A DNA stretch of 64,000 nucleotides, taken from positions 77,228,263 through 77,292,262 of the forward strand of contig NC_092803.1 in assembly GCF_040954645.1 (NCBI RefSeq). The letters run 5' to 3'. Of the stretch, positions 49,810-60,512 are shown piece after piece. The notes beneath the pieces are model-generated. The model saw only the letters and a list, made by a program, of their open reading frames with translations, made no database searches and was not told where the DNA came from. The stretch comes from Diabrotica undecimpunctata. Lineage: Eukaryota; Arthropoda; Insecta; Coleoptera; Chrysomelidae. The translations under genes were made by a program, and so were the position numbers. Position 1 is the stretch's first letter. Each line of letters begins with the position of its first letter.

Positions 49810-50461
49810 CCGGGAGGTCCAATAAGCCGATCTCACGGCTATATATCAGAAACTTTTCGTGCTATAACTTTAGGAGAAAAAATTCCTTAGTAAAAGTGGC
49901 CAAGATAAATCGCTGGAAATAACTTTCAAGTTTCTGGGTTAACCGCTAGGGGGCATAACCTGTGAAGAAAAATTTGAAAACCAGTTTTTTTGTGAAATAT
50001 GCCCAATTATACCAATTATATAAGTGTTAAATAAGTAAACTGGAAAGAAGCCTAAATTCCGCACAAATTGTTTAAGGTACTTTTTTTATTTTTTCAAATA
50101 AAGGGCGGGGGAGAGTGGAAAAGTATTTGTGGATAAATACCTATAGCTTTGGTTTGAATCAACCGATTTTAACGAAATTAGTGTCATTAGAAAGAGTGTG
50201 GATGAATTAATTTACATCTACTATAAAATAATTGCATTTAATTTTAATTGTCATGGGTAGATGGTACTTTCGAATAGAAAAAATTAAAATTAGTTTTTCT
50301 TCAAAATGTTTAATAGAAACACCTATTTATTGTAAATTATAATGGAACTGGATTAAATTCGTAACAAAATGGCACAAACTGCATGTTGGTAGCTTCTGTC
50401 GAACTCGAGATATGAATAAAAACGCATAAACATAAGTAAGTATAGTATTGACTCACCCTTT
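49810..50461. repeat. Inverted repeat, left arm
   Basis: Non-coding. Shared landmarks with the right arm: CTATATATCAGAAACT, TTCCTTAGTAAAAG, GGTTAACCGCTAGGGGGC, GTAGATGTAAATTAATTCAT (inverted in this arm) and AGTATTGACTCACCCT. Confidence 0.85.
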
Positions 50462-50689
50462 ATTATAACTTAAAATTAAATATGTGAAAGATCATACAAA
50501 TATCTCGATCATTAAAACTTAATGTCCAATTAAATGTTCAAATTGTTTTCCATCGTTGTCTACACAAAGATGTAATATTTCGCGCGTAGACATAACAGCT
50601 GCTTCAATCTCAGCTGTTGATATACTATTTATTGCGTTTAAAATGGGCTGTTTCATGTCGTCTTGAGCGGTTGGTCAAGTTTGGTACAC

Positions 50690-51707
50690 AAAGTTCTTCA
50701 ATATTCCCCACAGATAAAAGTCCAGACATGTTAAGTCTGGAGATCTAGCTGGCCATGAAAATATACTTCCCCTTCCAATCTAGTTATTTGGATAACTTGC
50801 ATACAAATAATCTCGAACTCGTCTGGAAAAGTGCGCAGGGCACCCGTCATGTTGTAATATCATATCTCTTCTTGTTTGTAAGGATATATCGTCCAATAAA
50901 ACAGGCAACTGATTTTCCAGAAAATCCAAATATGTTTCGCCATTTACAGTTCTATCAAAGAAATATGGACCTACGATCTTTCCATCAACTATACCACACC
51001 AAACATTAAGACTCCATCTCATGTATCCAGTGCGGATTTTCTTCAGTCCAATAATGCATATTATGCAGATTAACACCACCCGCACTATTAAACGTAGTCT
51101 CGTCTGTCCACAAAATCTTTGACATGATATGCGGTTGTTCTTCTAGCAGACCTAACATCCAATTGCAGTAATCCAGCCTTGCATCAAAATCTCTCTCATG
51201 TAAAGCTTGGTGGAGAACTCCATGATAAGGATGCAGTCTAAAAAACAGAACATGAAATATTGGTGAAAAAGAAACCACTATATTTACTAAAACTCAAAAA
51301 ATCTTGAAAAATCCACAATTAATTCACAAGATAAATCGTGCATAAGAATTTTTAACAAACGAATAAAAGGATAAAAGTGCCGTGTTGCCGTTTTTATCGG
51401 AATATTAAAATAACAGTTGAATCTAAAATTTAAAGGGAATTCCAAGTTTCTAACCTAAACTTTATAATATGAAAAACGAACCTTTGATGTTTTAAAATCC
51501 ATAGAACAGTAGTTTTGGGTATGTTTAATTCTATAGAAATTTGCCGACTACTTATATGTGGATTCCGTTGAATTAAAGCAAGAACATTTATTGAATTATC
51601 TCCGGTCATACCTCTACTACGTCGTTTAAAACAAGGACGTTGAAAATTATCAGTTTCGAAATAAACTCATACATCATATCATACAATTCTGCAATTGATA
51701 TACTCAT
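50690..51707 (-). pseudogene. mariner-type transposase with one intron, broken
   Basis: Exon 1 starts at ATG 51707 (MSISIAELYDMM), has a frameshift near 51665, and contains QRPCFKRRSRGMTGDNSINV and the helix-turn-helix ISSRQISIELNIPKTTVLWILKHQ. It ends at 51482, followed by GT. An AG precedes 51237, where exon 2 opens with LHPYHGVLHQALHERDFDAR. The 244-bp intron (51238-51481) splits an Arg codon, and joining restores the normal KHQRLHPYH reading. The catalytic domain has LWTDETTF, VNLHNMHYWTEENPHW, a frameshift near 51010, then NVWCGIVDGKI, LQHDGCPAHF, and after a stop near 50780, WPARSPDLTCLDFYLWG near 50690-50745. All three Asp sites are readable, but the frame is broken. Confidence 0.85.
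51238..51481 (-). other. Intron of the transposase gene
   Basis: 244 bp. On the minus strand it starts GTTCGT and ends CTGTTTTTTAG, with a pyrimidine-rich run before the acceptor. Splicing joins two conserved transposase segments exactly. Inferred from the protein reading; no transcript seen. Confidence 0.7.
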
Positions 51708-52011
51708 CACGAATTATTAGTACTGATAATTAATTACTAATATTACCAATATTAATATCTATTGAAAGAAGTGCAATATTTAATTTAAATTATAATATAA
51801 CACTTCTTAAACATGTTTTGACTGCTTTCAATAAAAATAAACAATATGAACTTCCCGTCAAATTCATTGTCGTAGCCTACTTAGTTTCGAAAAAACTATT
51901 TTTAATCATATTAAATAACAATGGTCAAAATAGGTATCAAAATTTAGATTCTTCTGCTACAAAAAAATTTGAAAATACCTACTGACTTATTTTGTTAATT
52001 TAATGTATAAT

Positions 52012-52652
52012 ACAGGGTGAGTCAATACTATACTTACTAATGTTTATGCGTTTTTATTTATATCTCGAGTTCGACAAAAGCCATTAACATGCGGTTTGTG
52101 CCATTTTGTTAGGAATTTAATCCAGTTCCATTATAATTTACAATAAATAGGTGTTTCCATTAAACATTTAAAAGAAAAACAAATTTTAATTTTTTCTATT
52201 CGAAAGTACCCTCTACCTATGACAATTAAAAATAAATGCAATTATTTTATAGTAGATGTAAATTAATTCATCCACACTATTTCTAATGACACTAATTTCG
52301 TTAAAATCGGTTGATCCAAACCAAAGTTATAGGTATTTATCCACAAATCCACAAATATCTATCCCCCACCCTTTATTTGAAAAAATAAAAAAAAGTACTT
52401 AAATAACTTTGTGCAGAATTTAGGCCTCTTTCTAGTTTACTTATTTAACACTTGGTATAATTGGGCATATTTCCCAAAAAACTGGTTTTCAAAGTTTTCT
52501 TCACAGGTTACGCCCCCTAGCGGTTAACCCAGAAACTTGAAAGTTATTTTCAGCGATTTCTCTTGGCTACTTTTACTAAGGAATTTTTTCTGCTAAAGTT
52601 ATTACATGAATAGTTTCTGATATATAGTCGAGAGGTTTATTGGACCACCTGG
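52012..52652. repeat. Inverted repeat, right arm
   Basis: Inverted partner of 49810-50461. The arms differ by scattered substitutions and small gaps, such as an extra ATCCACAA near 52340. Confidence 0.85.
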
Positions 52653-53110
52653 TACATTAAATTTGGTTGGTCGTCCATCATTGCGAATATTTAAATTTTC
52701 TGTTTTTAATAAGTCTTCGATTAGTCTGCCTTTGGTATTAAAATTTATTTAACCCCATATTGGGCTGTGACGATTGAAATCTCCTATTATTAGCCTGCAT
52801 ATGCATTTGGATAGGTGTTTGTGTGATGAGTGTTTTGATCAGTTATAGCGATGAGTGCCTTTGGGGGAACATAAATACAGCATACATTAATGCATTGAGA
52901 AGCTTTAACTGAGACGGCTACAGTTTCTAATAGAAATAGTTTGTGCTTTAAAGGTATTATTAACATAAATGATTACTTTTTCCTGATCGTTTGTATTTTT
53001 AGAAAAAGCTGAAAAATTGTTAAATGTATGGAATGTTGGTCTTTGAAATTTGTTTCTTGAAGACAAATGTCTTTGTTTAGGTAAACAAAGTAAACTGAAC
53101 ATATCAATGT
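52653..53110 (-). pseudogene. LINE endonuclease, N-terminal part (split gene)
   Basis: From high to low coordinates: FSLLCLPKQRHLSSRNKFQRPTF near 53040-53100, where the usual ICLQET reads LCLPKQ in one frame and ICLQETN in another, SKNTNDQEKVIIYVNNTF near 52950-53010, NVCCIYVPPKALIAI near 52850-52890, weak GDFNxHSPIWG near 52750-52800, and NTKGRLIEDLLKTENLN near 52690-52740, then NDGRPTKFN at the insertion. Frameshifted in two places apart from the transposon. Confidence 0.85.
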
Positions 53111-53149
53111 TTAAGATATTTTTAATTAAATGTTAAGCTCTTGGGATTA

Positions 53150-54404
53150 CTTACTCGATGCATTTGTGTCGGGTTCTTTATTCCTTATATTTGTATTTTT
53201 TGAGCTGTTTCTTCAGTTTCCAGATTTTGGATTAGAGTTGTATTAATGCTTAGTGCCTGAGGTATATTTATTTGTAAGTAATACTGGTAACATTTTCAGC
53301 TGCTTGAATGTTTTCAAATAAACCAACTGCTTCCTTGAAGATTAGTATTTGTGTTGCGGAATCGAATATTTTTTAATTGGTTAAATTAGGGTTTCTAAAG
53401 GCATTGTCGATGTTTTTGTTTTTATTCATTTTTGTTTTTGGGTTGGCTTTGAAAATACATTGTCACTAGCTAATGTCTCAATTGGAGGTGTTATTGCTTT
53501 AGATATACTTTGTTTGGAGGACGATTTTGATGTATTTCTCTCTTTGGATATGTCAAATTATTGTGGTGCTGGATACTTTTTATTTTCATTAAGAGAGCTA
53601 GCGTTATTGTGTAGATTGAAAGATGAAGGGTATTTAGTTATGCTTGTGAAAAAATGATGGTGTTAATGAGGTGGATATATTTGTTTTATATATTGTTGAT
53701 ATTACACTACCTGTAGTTGAGATATCGTACGTCGTTAAGTGGGTTGTAGATGATGTTCTTGATAGTGGCGTTGAGGTATTTAATACATTTTTAGAGATAC
53801 ACGTTGTTGAAGGTGTAATAACAGTTGTTTTATTCGAACTTTTTACAAATACTGAACAATTACTGGAAATGTGCATTTTCTAGTGTTAAAAAAATCGACT
53901 GTTAGTGTCGTCATGCGTTATTACAATGGAATGGGGAATTGAGAGTGTGGGTGGGGATATGTAAATATGACGAAAACTAAGTACATGTTTATATTCTGGA
54001 TTGGTGGTTACTATATGCAAAAATGACATTAATAGAGTTAGTTTTAGGCCTAACTATAAAAGTTCTTTTTTTATTATCTTATGCGGGATAGTGGGAGATA
54101 CATTGGGTAAGAGTCTTTCACTTGGAGTAATTAGTCTAAGGACTTGAATTTGTAAATTGTTTACAGTGATTAAACCTCTATAGTTTTAAATTCATCTGCA
54201 ACTTGTTTGCTAGCGAAATAAATACACATGCGTTTGTTGGTGATTCTTGATGAAAAAAAAAATATGTTTTGCTCTAACTAGAGAGCCTATAACTAACAGA
54301 TGACTGACAGATATGTTCTTGTTGTTTACTGACTTCAGCTGACTAAAATTAAGGTGGTTGTGGTGTAGATTGGGATAATCCATCGTTACTCTCAGTAACA
54401 TCAA
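53150..54404 (-). pseudogene. Jockey-like LINE ORF1, degraded
   Basis: SVSHLLVIGSLVRAKHIFFFIKNHQQTHVYLF near 54210-54310, ITVNNLQIQVLRLITPSERL near 54105-54170, NVSPTIPHKIIKKEL near 54060-54105 (the conserved V-CPSIPH block), then EYKHVLSFRHIYISPPTLS near 53950-54000, and a Ser/Thr-rich tail near 53640-53870. The zinc knuckle is gone. Directly upstream of the split endonuclease, so this is one LINE copy (54404 down to 49590) whose RT is missing. Confidence 0.7.
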
Positions 54405-54830
54405 ATTTCATACGGAGCTGTTCGGCTTCAGTATTTTCTAATTACCTTTGATGACAAAACTAATGTTGGTAAATGGCTGGCATAATTACGGATTACGGAA
54501 TACTGTGATTACGGATTACTTTATTAATAGCAAAATATGTACTCACAGATATGGTTTCTTCGATAAACAATGTATTAACACTATAATATTGTATGTTACC
54601 ATAACGTATGAATTTTGTTTTTACTCTGTAAATTTAACAATTTAACAGGGTATATCGTCAAAGTGTAGATACGCATTTTTAAATACTCTCCGCATTTTAA
54701 AGTTTATTTCATTGGATTTAAAGCAACACCGCGTAATTTAAAATTAATTTTATTCGGCTAGTTTTTTTAAATTGTAGTGTTTATTAAAACATACTCGCAT
54801 AGTGCTTAAAAATTTTGTTACTTTCCCCTA
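54405..54830. other. No gene; probable LINE leaders
   Basis: Space between two divergent LINE ORF1 starts. ATGGGGACTGG of the plus-strand ORF1 follows at 54831. It probably contains both 5' leaders. Confidence 0.4.
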
Positions 54831-56182
54831 TGGGGACTGGCATTGACTCGAGGACACTTTTAAGTGCCTCTAACAATATTGTTAAGTCATCTGAAGTAAT
54901 GGAGCCTGAAGAAAACGTGGTGCCGTCAAAAAATAGAGGATTTAACATAAATTCAGATTAGTATAATCTTGAAAATATTTTTGTGTATATTGAAAGGATA
55001 GATAACACCGATCTTGGTCGCTTACATCCAATTACAATAGGTCATATTTTGTACAAAAAAAACTAGGAATTTCTAATATCCTTCAAGTAAAGGGAATTGG
55101 TAAGAACATAATTAAGGTAGTAGTAGCTTCTATACATGATGCAGATAGTCTTATAAATAATAGTAAACTAAAGGAAGAAAATTTAAAAGCCTTTATTCCG
55201 GGTCACTTATTAAAAAGCAAGGGTTTAATTCGGGATACATAGTTTGTTACTGTATATTTACAGGAAAATATTGAATCTCCTTCACGTATCTTAAATATTA
55301 AACGAATGCATAGAAAAGTTGAAAAAAAAATGGTACAATTGAGTATGTTGCAAAACGATCGGTTATTGTAGCTTTTGAAGGTAATATACTGCCTCAGTAT
55401 GTTAATATAAATCGACTTTTTGTCCAGTCGAACAATTTGTAGGTAGGGTTACTCAGTGTTATAGGTGTTTGAGATACGGTCACATTTCAAAACAGTGTAG
55501 AAGTTCTCAAAATCTATTTATTCGATGTGGAGAGAATAAAGATGAACATCACTCTTGTGAAAATTCAAACATTAGTTGTATTCATCGTAAGAGTACTGAA
55601 CATGTTTAGGTTTCAAAAAATTGTCCTTCTTACCAAAAACAACAAAAAATTAAAAATATTATGATTAAAAATAAAATTTTTTTTATAGAGGCCAAGGAAA
55701 TTAATGAAAACTCGTATTCAGAGACTCTAGGCCAAAATAAGTTTTCAATTTTATCCAACTACGATAAAAATGTTCCTAATATTACACAAAATAAAATGTC
55801 CCTAACATCTGCGCAATCTACTTCTAATGCAGCTACGAGTACTAATTTTAATCCAACTTTTTGCCAAAACTCGAACAATTACTCAGTTCCTAACAAAAAG
55901 AGGAAAGCCAATTCTTCTCCTGTTGTATCTTCTAACTCTGTTCAGCCACCTCCCATGTTTAATTTCAGATTTGGACCATCTCAACCTCTACCAGCTAATC
56001 CACCCCGTTCCGCTTCTCACAGTGGAGAAAGGGAGAACCAAGATATTACTCGAGCTATGACTAACTTTATAATTAGTTTCTTCAAAAATAAACGTACATT
56101 GGACGATTTGAAATCTTTAGATAATGAAATAATAAATTATGAAATTACTTCTGTATTGGAGGGTACAAAAAAGGTTACATAA
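54831..56182 (+). pseudogene. Jockey-like LINE ORF1, nearly complete
   Basis: Starts MGTGIDSRTLLSASNNIVK. After a stop near 54958: FVYIERIDNTDLGRLHPITIG near 54980-55045, VKGIGKNIIKVVVASIHDAD near 55090-55145, LKAFIPGHLLKSKGLIRDT near 55180-55240, ILNIKRMHRKVE near 55290-55325, then TIEYVAKRSVIVAFEGNILP, and zinc knuckles CYRCLRYGHISKQC near 55458-55500 with further Cys text (CGENKDEHHSC). The last 173 codons (55661-56182) are open, with a Ser/Asn/Pro-rich linker and a C-terminal helix (ITRAMTNFIISFFKNKRTLDDL). RNA-binding Gag-like protein. A few stops and frameshifts only. Confidence 0.85.
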
Positions 56183-56209
56183 TTTTAACCGTAAAATTTT
56201 ATAACCGGT

Positions 56210-56930
56210 TTTTTAACGGTAATATTACTGCAGCAATATATACCGATGCTTCGAAATCCAAGGATGGTGTAGGATGTGCTTTTATATTCCCTTCAAAAAT
56301 ATTAACTATTCCTACAAACTGTAACATATTTTCTATATTTAGTGCTGAAGCTATTGCAATTTACGAAGCGTTGACATTTTTATCACAGTCTACAATTGAT
56401 TCTGCAATAATTATATCGGACTCCCTGTCTGTTTTAAATTCCTTGGTTTTGGCCAAATACCCAAGTTACTTCTCCGATTATATCATATATGCAATTAAAA
56501 AACGGATTTTAGAACTACAAAAAGTTAACAAAAAAAAAGTGTAAAAAATAGTTTGACCAATAAACTACCTGTAAGTTTTTGTGATGCAGTAGTTTATATT
56601 AGAATGAAATATCTCAATATTTGGAACGAATGTTGGTCACAACATACTTATACCAATCCTTGTAGATACTGCAGTATACAAAATCAAATACCGAATAAAA
56701 CGTGGTTCCAGCCATATAATTATTCAAGAAAATATATCACAACTACTGTAAGACGTCTTAGATTTGTCCACGCCTGTTATCCCACACATCTACATAAAAT
56801 TCATGTTCTCAAAGTGATCTTTATCAAAAGTGTGGCAAAAAAGATGATTTAGATCATATTTTTTTCGAATGCCAAAAAAAAATCGGTTACCTGTAAAGTC
56901 GGTTTTACGGGCGAAGATTTTACGTGACAA
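56210..56930 (+). pseudogene. LINE ORF2 RNase H and finger joined to ORF1
   Basis: Begins 28 bases after ORF1 ends. AAIYTDASKSKDGVGCAFIFP near 56233-56295, FSAEAIAIYEALTFL near 56335-56385, AIIISDSLSVLNSLV near 56403-56450: three RNase H acidic sites. After a stop near 56544: IRMKYLNIWNECWSQHTYTNP near 56600-56660, RKYITTTVRRLRFVHACYPTHLHKIHVL near 56728-56810, and CGKKDDLDHIFFECQ near 56835-56870. Endonuclease and RT (about 2.5 kb in the copy at 42310-44732) are missing, so this is an internally deleted LINE. Confidence 0.88.
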
Positions 56931-59164
56931 CGTATTTTTCTCGGTAGAATATTTATTAAATTAATATTAATATAAAATTTAATAAAGCGATAGCGGCTTT
57001 CGCTAAAAGATTTTGTCTTTTAGAATATTTATTGATATGAATATTATTAAATTGCACAATAGGAACAAGGAATTGAATGAAAATAAGAATTGCACAAATT
57101 TTAACCATAGAAATATATTTTGTTTACTAAAACATTGTACATGTAAACTTAAACTTAACTAATTTCTATTTGAGTGATTTTCACCGATTCAACGCGCCTA
57201 ATTCTCTAGTGCTGCGCGCGCAGCGGACCGATCATGTTTGAGTGGGAGAGACACGCAAGGCATTCGCCGGTCCGGCAGGCCTCTCTCTCGTTCGGTGACT
57301 CATCGTAACAGACGTGAGCGGGCGTTACACTTTTTCATGAGTGACTCCGAGCCACAACCTAATTTAAGACGTTGTCACGTCAATATAAGGATGAAACAGA
57401 TAAATTTATTCAACAATTACATGATCCTCCGTTTAATATCCTTAGTCTCTTAGCTAATGGAAATGAGAGAATTTATAATGCATTAGTAAAATTTCTGTCA
57501 AGTACCAAAATAGTTTTGTAGTGTCAAGTATCAAAAAAAATATATATGTATATGCAAAATTGTGGTGAGCAACTTGGACACTCCATAGCAAAGCAGCTGT
57601 CGGATTGAGTAGATAGCTGCTCAAGGTTTGCTGTGGAACTCTGAGAACCTCATCATCTTGTTTTTATGTAAATATATATAAAAAGGAGATAATACAAAAA
57701 AAAGTGTTTTGAATTATATTATATGTACCGTTTTTTGAAATTTGGAAATATGGAATTTTTATGTTTAAAGTATTAGTCATGTTGTAACTGGCTGATTGAC
57801 ACCTAGTCTATACCAATAAAAAAAAACAGGATATATTAAATAGCGCGTATTTAAACTTTGACATTTATTTGACGTTTTCAGAGAAAGAGTTATATGTATA
57901 TTTAGTAAGGTAACTAATCGTAAAGGGTGAATATAACGACTCGATGAAGGACCATGTCTTGACCCATGATTAGTTTATCGTGAGAGATATTTGCTATAAA
58001 ATATTATTTTATTAAATTAAAATAATATACGATGAGAATTTTTATAGAACTATTTATTGCTTACTATACATGTTTACAGAACTGAAATTCGTTCGATACT
58101 ACTAAAAACACATTACAAATGCCTAACAGAAACCCCTAGTACCAAACCCCTAAAACTTTAAAAATTACAACTATGAATCTAAATAAAATAAAATCGAAAA
58201 ATAATATGAACTAAATTAAAATGAGACGGAACAATACTAATTCTTAAATTTAAAATATTTTTTTATTTTCAGTGCTGTAATATATTTTAATAAACAGGGC
58301 AATGAATAAACATCAGGCCAACGTAACTGTAAAAATTTTAAAGAAAAGAAAATGATAAACAACCTAAACCGTCACTTTTAATTACTTCCTCTTAATCTTT
58401 AAAATCTCATCCGTGGGGGTTTTATCCCCTCGAGTTGATATACGAGTAAATACCGAACAATATTTCAAAGAAAGGTCACGGGTCCTCCCCGGCCAAAGGT
58501 AATTTCCCTTCCTCGTAGGCTTGATACCGCCACGAAAACTGTCACAAACTTCAAGTGTATTATAAATTGTTTAAAGGGAATCTGCATATTTTATAATCTC
58601 AACAAATTGTATTAGCCAGTGGATTCACAATAGCGGAGCTTATTAGCGGAGGAAGTTTGACAATGGGATTTATGCATGACGTAAGACCCAAGGCGACGGT
58701 TTAGGCCCATGACGAGACGAAGGGCGCTACTCTCAGCTTCGGTAACTTAAGAAAACTAAAATAGATTGACAGTAATTGTTATAATTATAGACCTGCAAGG
58801 ATGCCTAAGAAAATGGTTAAAATATGCATAAAATACAAACTATAACTAAAAATCATTTTTCGGTTTACAAAAAAAAAGGAAGTTTGCATTAAAAAAAGTG
58901 ACAATTATCTTATTTTATAATTTATACGCTTGAAGTTTGCCATAGCAATAAAACATAAGCTGTAAAAAACTTTAAAACTAGATTTTTTTCAATACACTGT
59001 AATTTTGTAATATCTAATGTTTATTGAAATCTGTACTATTACAAACAATAGGCAAAATGCTATTTTTTATTATTTACAAAGTTCAACAGGCCTTGAAGAC
59101 CTAGGGCTAAAATACAGATAATACAATTAATATAATACTTATATATTACAAAACTTATATCAAC
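56931..59164. other. No gene; GC-rich patches
   Basis: 57180-57400 is clearly GC-richer than the window (GCTGCGCGCGCAGCGGACC, GCCGGTCCGGCAGGCC) and has a 71-codon frame I cannot assign. 58390-58560 and 58640-58740 are also less AT-rich. These are candidates for pieces of unrecognised repeats. Confidence 0.4.
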
Positions 59165-59620
59165 TGGAGTGGCTTCTTGCATGCATCCCTGTTTGTTGCT
59201 CTTTCTTCCCAACCATTAATTTCCCCTTTTCTGAGATCTTCTTGTACGCTATTAAACACATCTTTGTCTGGGCCATTCTTTCCTTCTTATCGTAATTGGG
59301 CCCCGTTTTAGAATCATCTTTGGCATCCTCTTTTTTCCATTCTCATTACGTGCCCGATTCATCTCACTCTCTGTGCTTTTATGGAGCGACTGATGCTTGG
59401 TTCGTTATTAGTTACTCTAGCTCCCTGTTTGTTTGTCGCACCCAACCTTCAGCCGTGTTTTTGCCTCCTTATATGGCTCTAAGCATTTTACTTTCCCATC
59501 TTTCCAATTTCTCCACATTTGCTGTTGTCATTGTCCATACTTCACTACCATGTCACTGTGGGTCTTTTTACGATCACTTAGGGGAAGTCATCCAGTGATC
59601 AGACCAGTAAGTCCTTTTGG
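59165..59620 (-). pseudogene. LINE ORF2 tail, minus strand
   Basis: Minus-strand text VKYGQWQQQMWRNWKDGKVKCLEPYKEAKTRLKVG-like near 59440-59560, then RVRxIGHVMRMEKRGCQR near 59320-59375, and INGWEERATNRDACKKPLQ near 59170-59215. These match the post-RT region of CFDP2-like LINEs. No catalytic domain. Confidence 0.65.
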
Positions 59621-59748
59621 AGTCCTTTTAATAATTAGATATTCAACCTAGCCATTTTTCTTTAAATTAGACTCCGTAAGTAGCTAATTTTAGAACAGTA
59701 ATTCTTTCTTCAAGTTGTGTACCTTCTCTTGTGGATTTTAAATTTAGC

Positions 59749-59805
59749 TTCTAAATTTATGCCTGATGATGACTGAGATGTTCAAACGCATCCTATGTGT
59801 TAGAA
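59749..59805 (+). ncRNA. Decayed hammerhead-like motif (doubtful)
   Basis: The core CTGATGA (59763-59769) matches the canonical hammerhead. Outer stem I TTCTAA pairs with TTAGAA. Stem II is only GAC/GTT, and the GAA after it reads CAA; ACGCAT stands for stem III. If real, it is dead. Confidence 0.3.
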
Positions 59806-60380
59806 AATAAATATTGTTTTTACAATTTGTGGTTTTACTTAGCGATAAGTAATTGTATTTTGTTTATTTTGGTTAGTTTTTATGTTAAATATTATGTTGA
59901 AAATTATGGTTTGTATTTTCCAATATCTAGCTTCCAATTGGTATTCCGAATTAATTAATGAGGCTTTACTAAGTAACGGAAATTCATCTCTCACTATACT
60001 CCTCGTCAATCAGTCAATTAGCTCGCCAGTTCCCATTAAGTGGGACTCTTCATAGTCTTCGATAGTGTCAAAAGTAACTAGCTAAAATTTCAGAATGATC
60101 GGTGCAAAATGGATGGAGTTATAGACGAGTGGGTGAGAGGAGTGAGTGAGGTGAGTCAGTGAGGTGAGTAAGTGATCCACCTCCCCATATGTTTCTGTAG
60201 GCAGACCATAAAAGCTGTTCTCCATGCTTTTGGAAAAGGTTTAAATTTAACAATTATATAGAAGTGAAATCGGAGGTCAATTAAAAACTAATAAATATAC
60301 TATATTTTCCAAAAACGCCTTTTTCAAGTGATCGGAAGTGATCCACGAAACATTTTGCTGAATATTTATATTTCATGTAA
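59806..60380. other. No gene; GTGAG-rich repeats
   Basis: GAGTGAGTGAGGTGAGTCAG and further GTGAG units lie at about 60134-60172. Otherwise nothing assigned. Confidence 0.5.
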
Positions 60381-60437
60381 CAATAAAACACTGAAAACTT
60401 TGTTTTCAAAACTTCCACAAAATTTATTTTAAATTCT

Positions 60438-60480
60438 TATCACTACACCTGTTTCGGCTGATTGCCTTTCTCAAGTGATC
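60438..60480 (-). ncRNA. Hammerhead-like motif in PLE 3' region
   Basis: Minus strand: stem I ATCAC/GTGAT, core TTGAGAA plus A, stem II GGC/GCC with loop AATCA, GAA, stem III ACA/TGT around GG, and A at the cleavage place. It lies 33 bases after the ORF stop, on the sense strand. Confidence 0.68.
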
Positions 60481-60512
60481 TGTTTTTGGCATAGGTTTAC
60501 ACTTTATAGTCT

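Larger units (their letters stand above)
49810..52652 (-). mobile_element. mariner-type transposon with about 640-bp inverted repeats
   Basis: 2843 bp, flanked by TA (49808-49809 and 52653-52654). The arms 49810-50461 and 52012-52652 are inverted copies with a low level of differences. The outer end is CC(A/G)GG(T/A)GGTCCAATAA; the inner end is CAGGGTGAGTCAATACTATA, which itself resembles a mariner terminus. The 1550-bp centre carries the transposase gene on the minus strand. The arms may be true long terminal repeats or two inverted copies of a shorter MITE. Confidence 0.85.
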
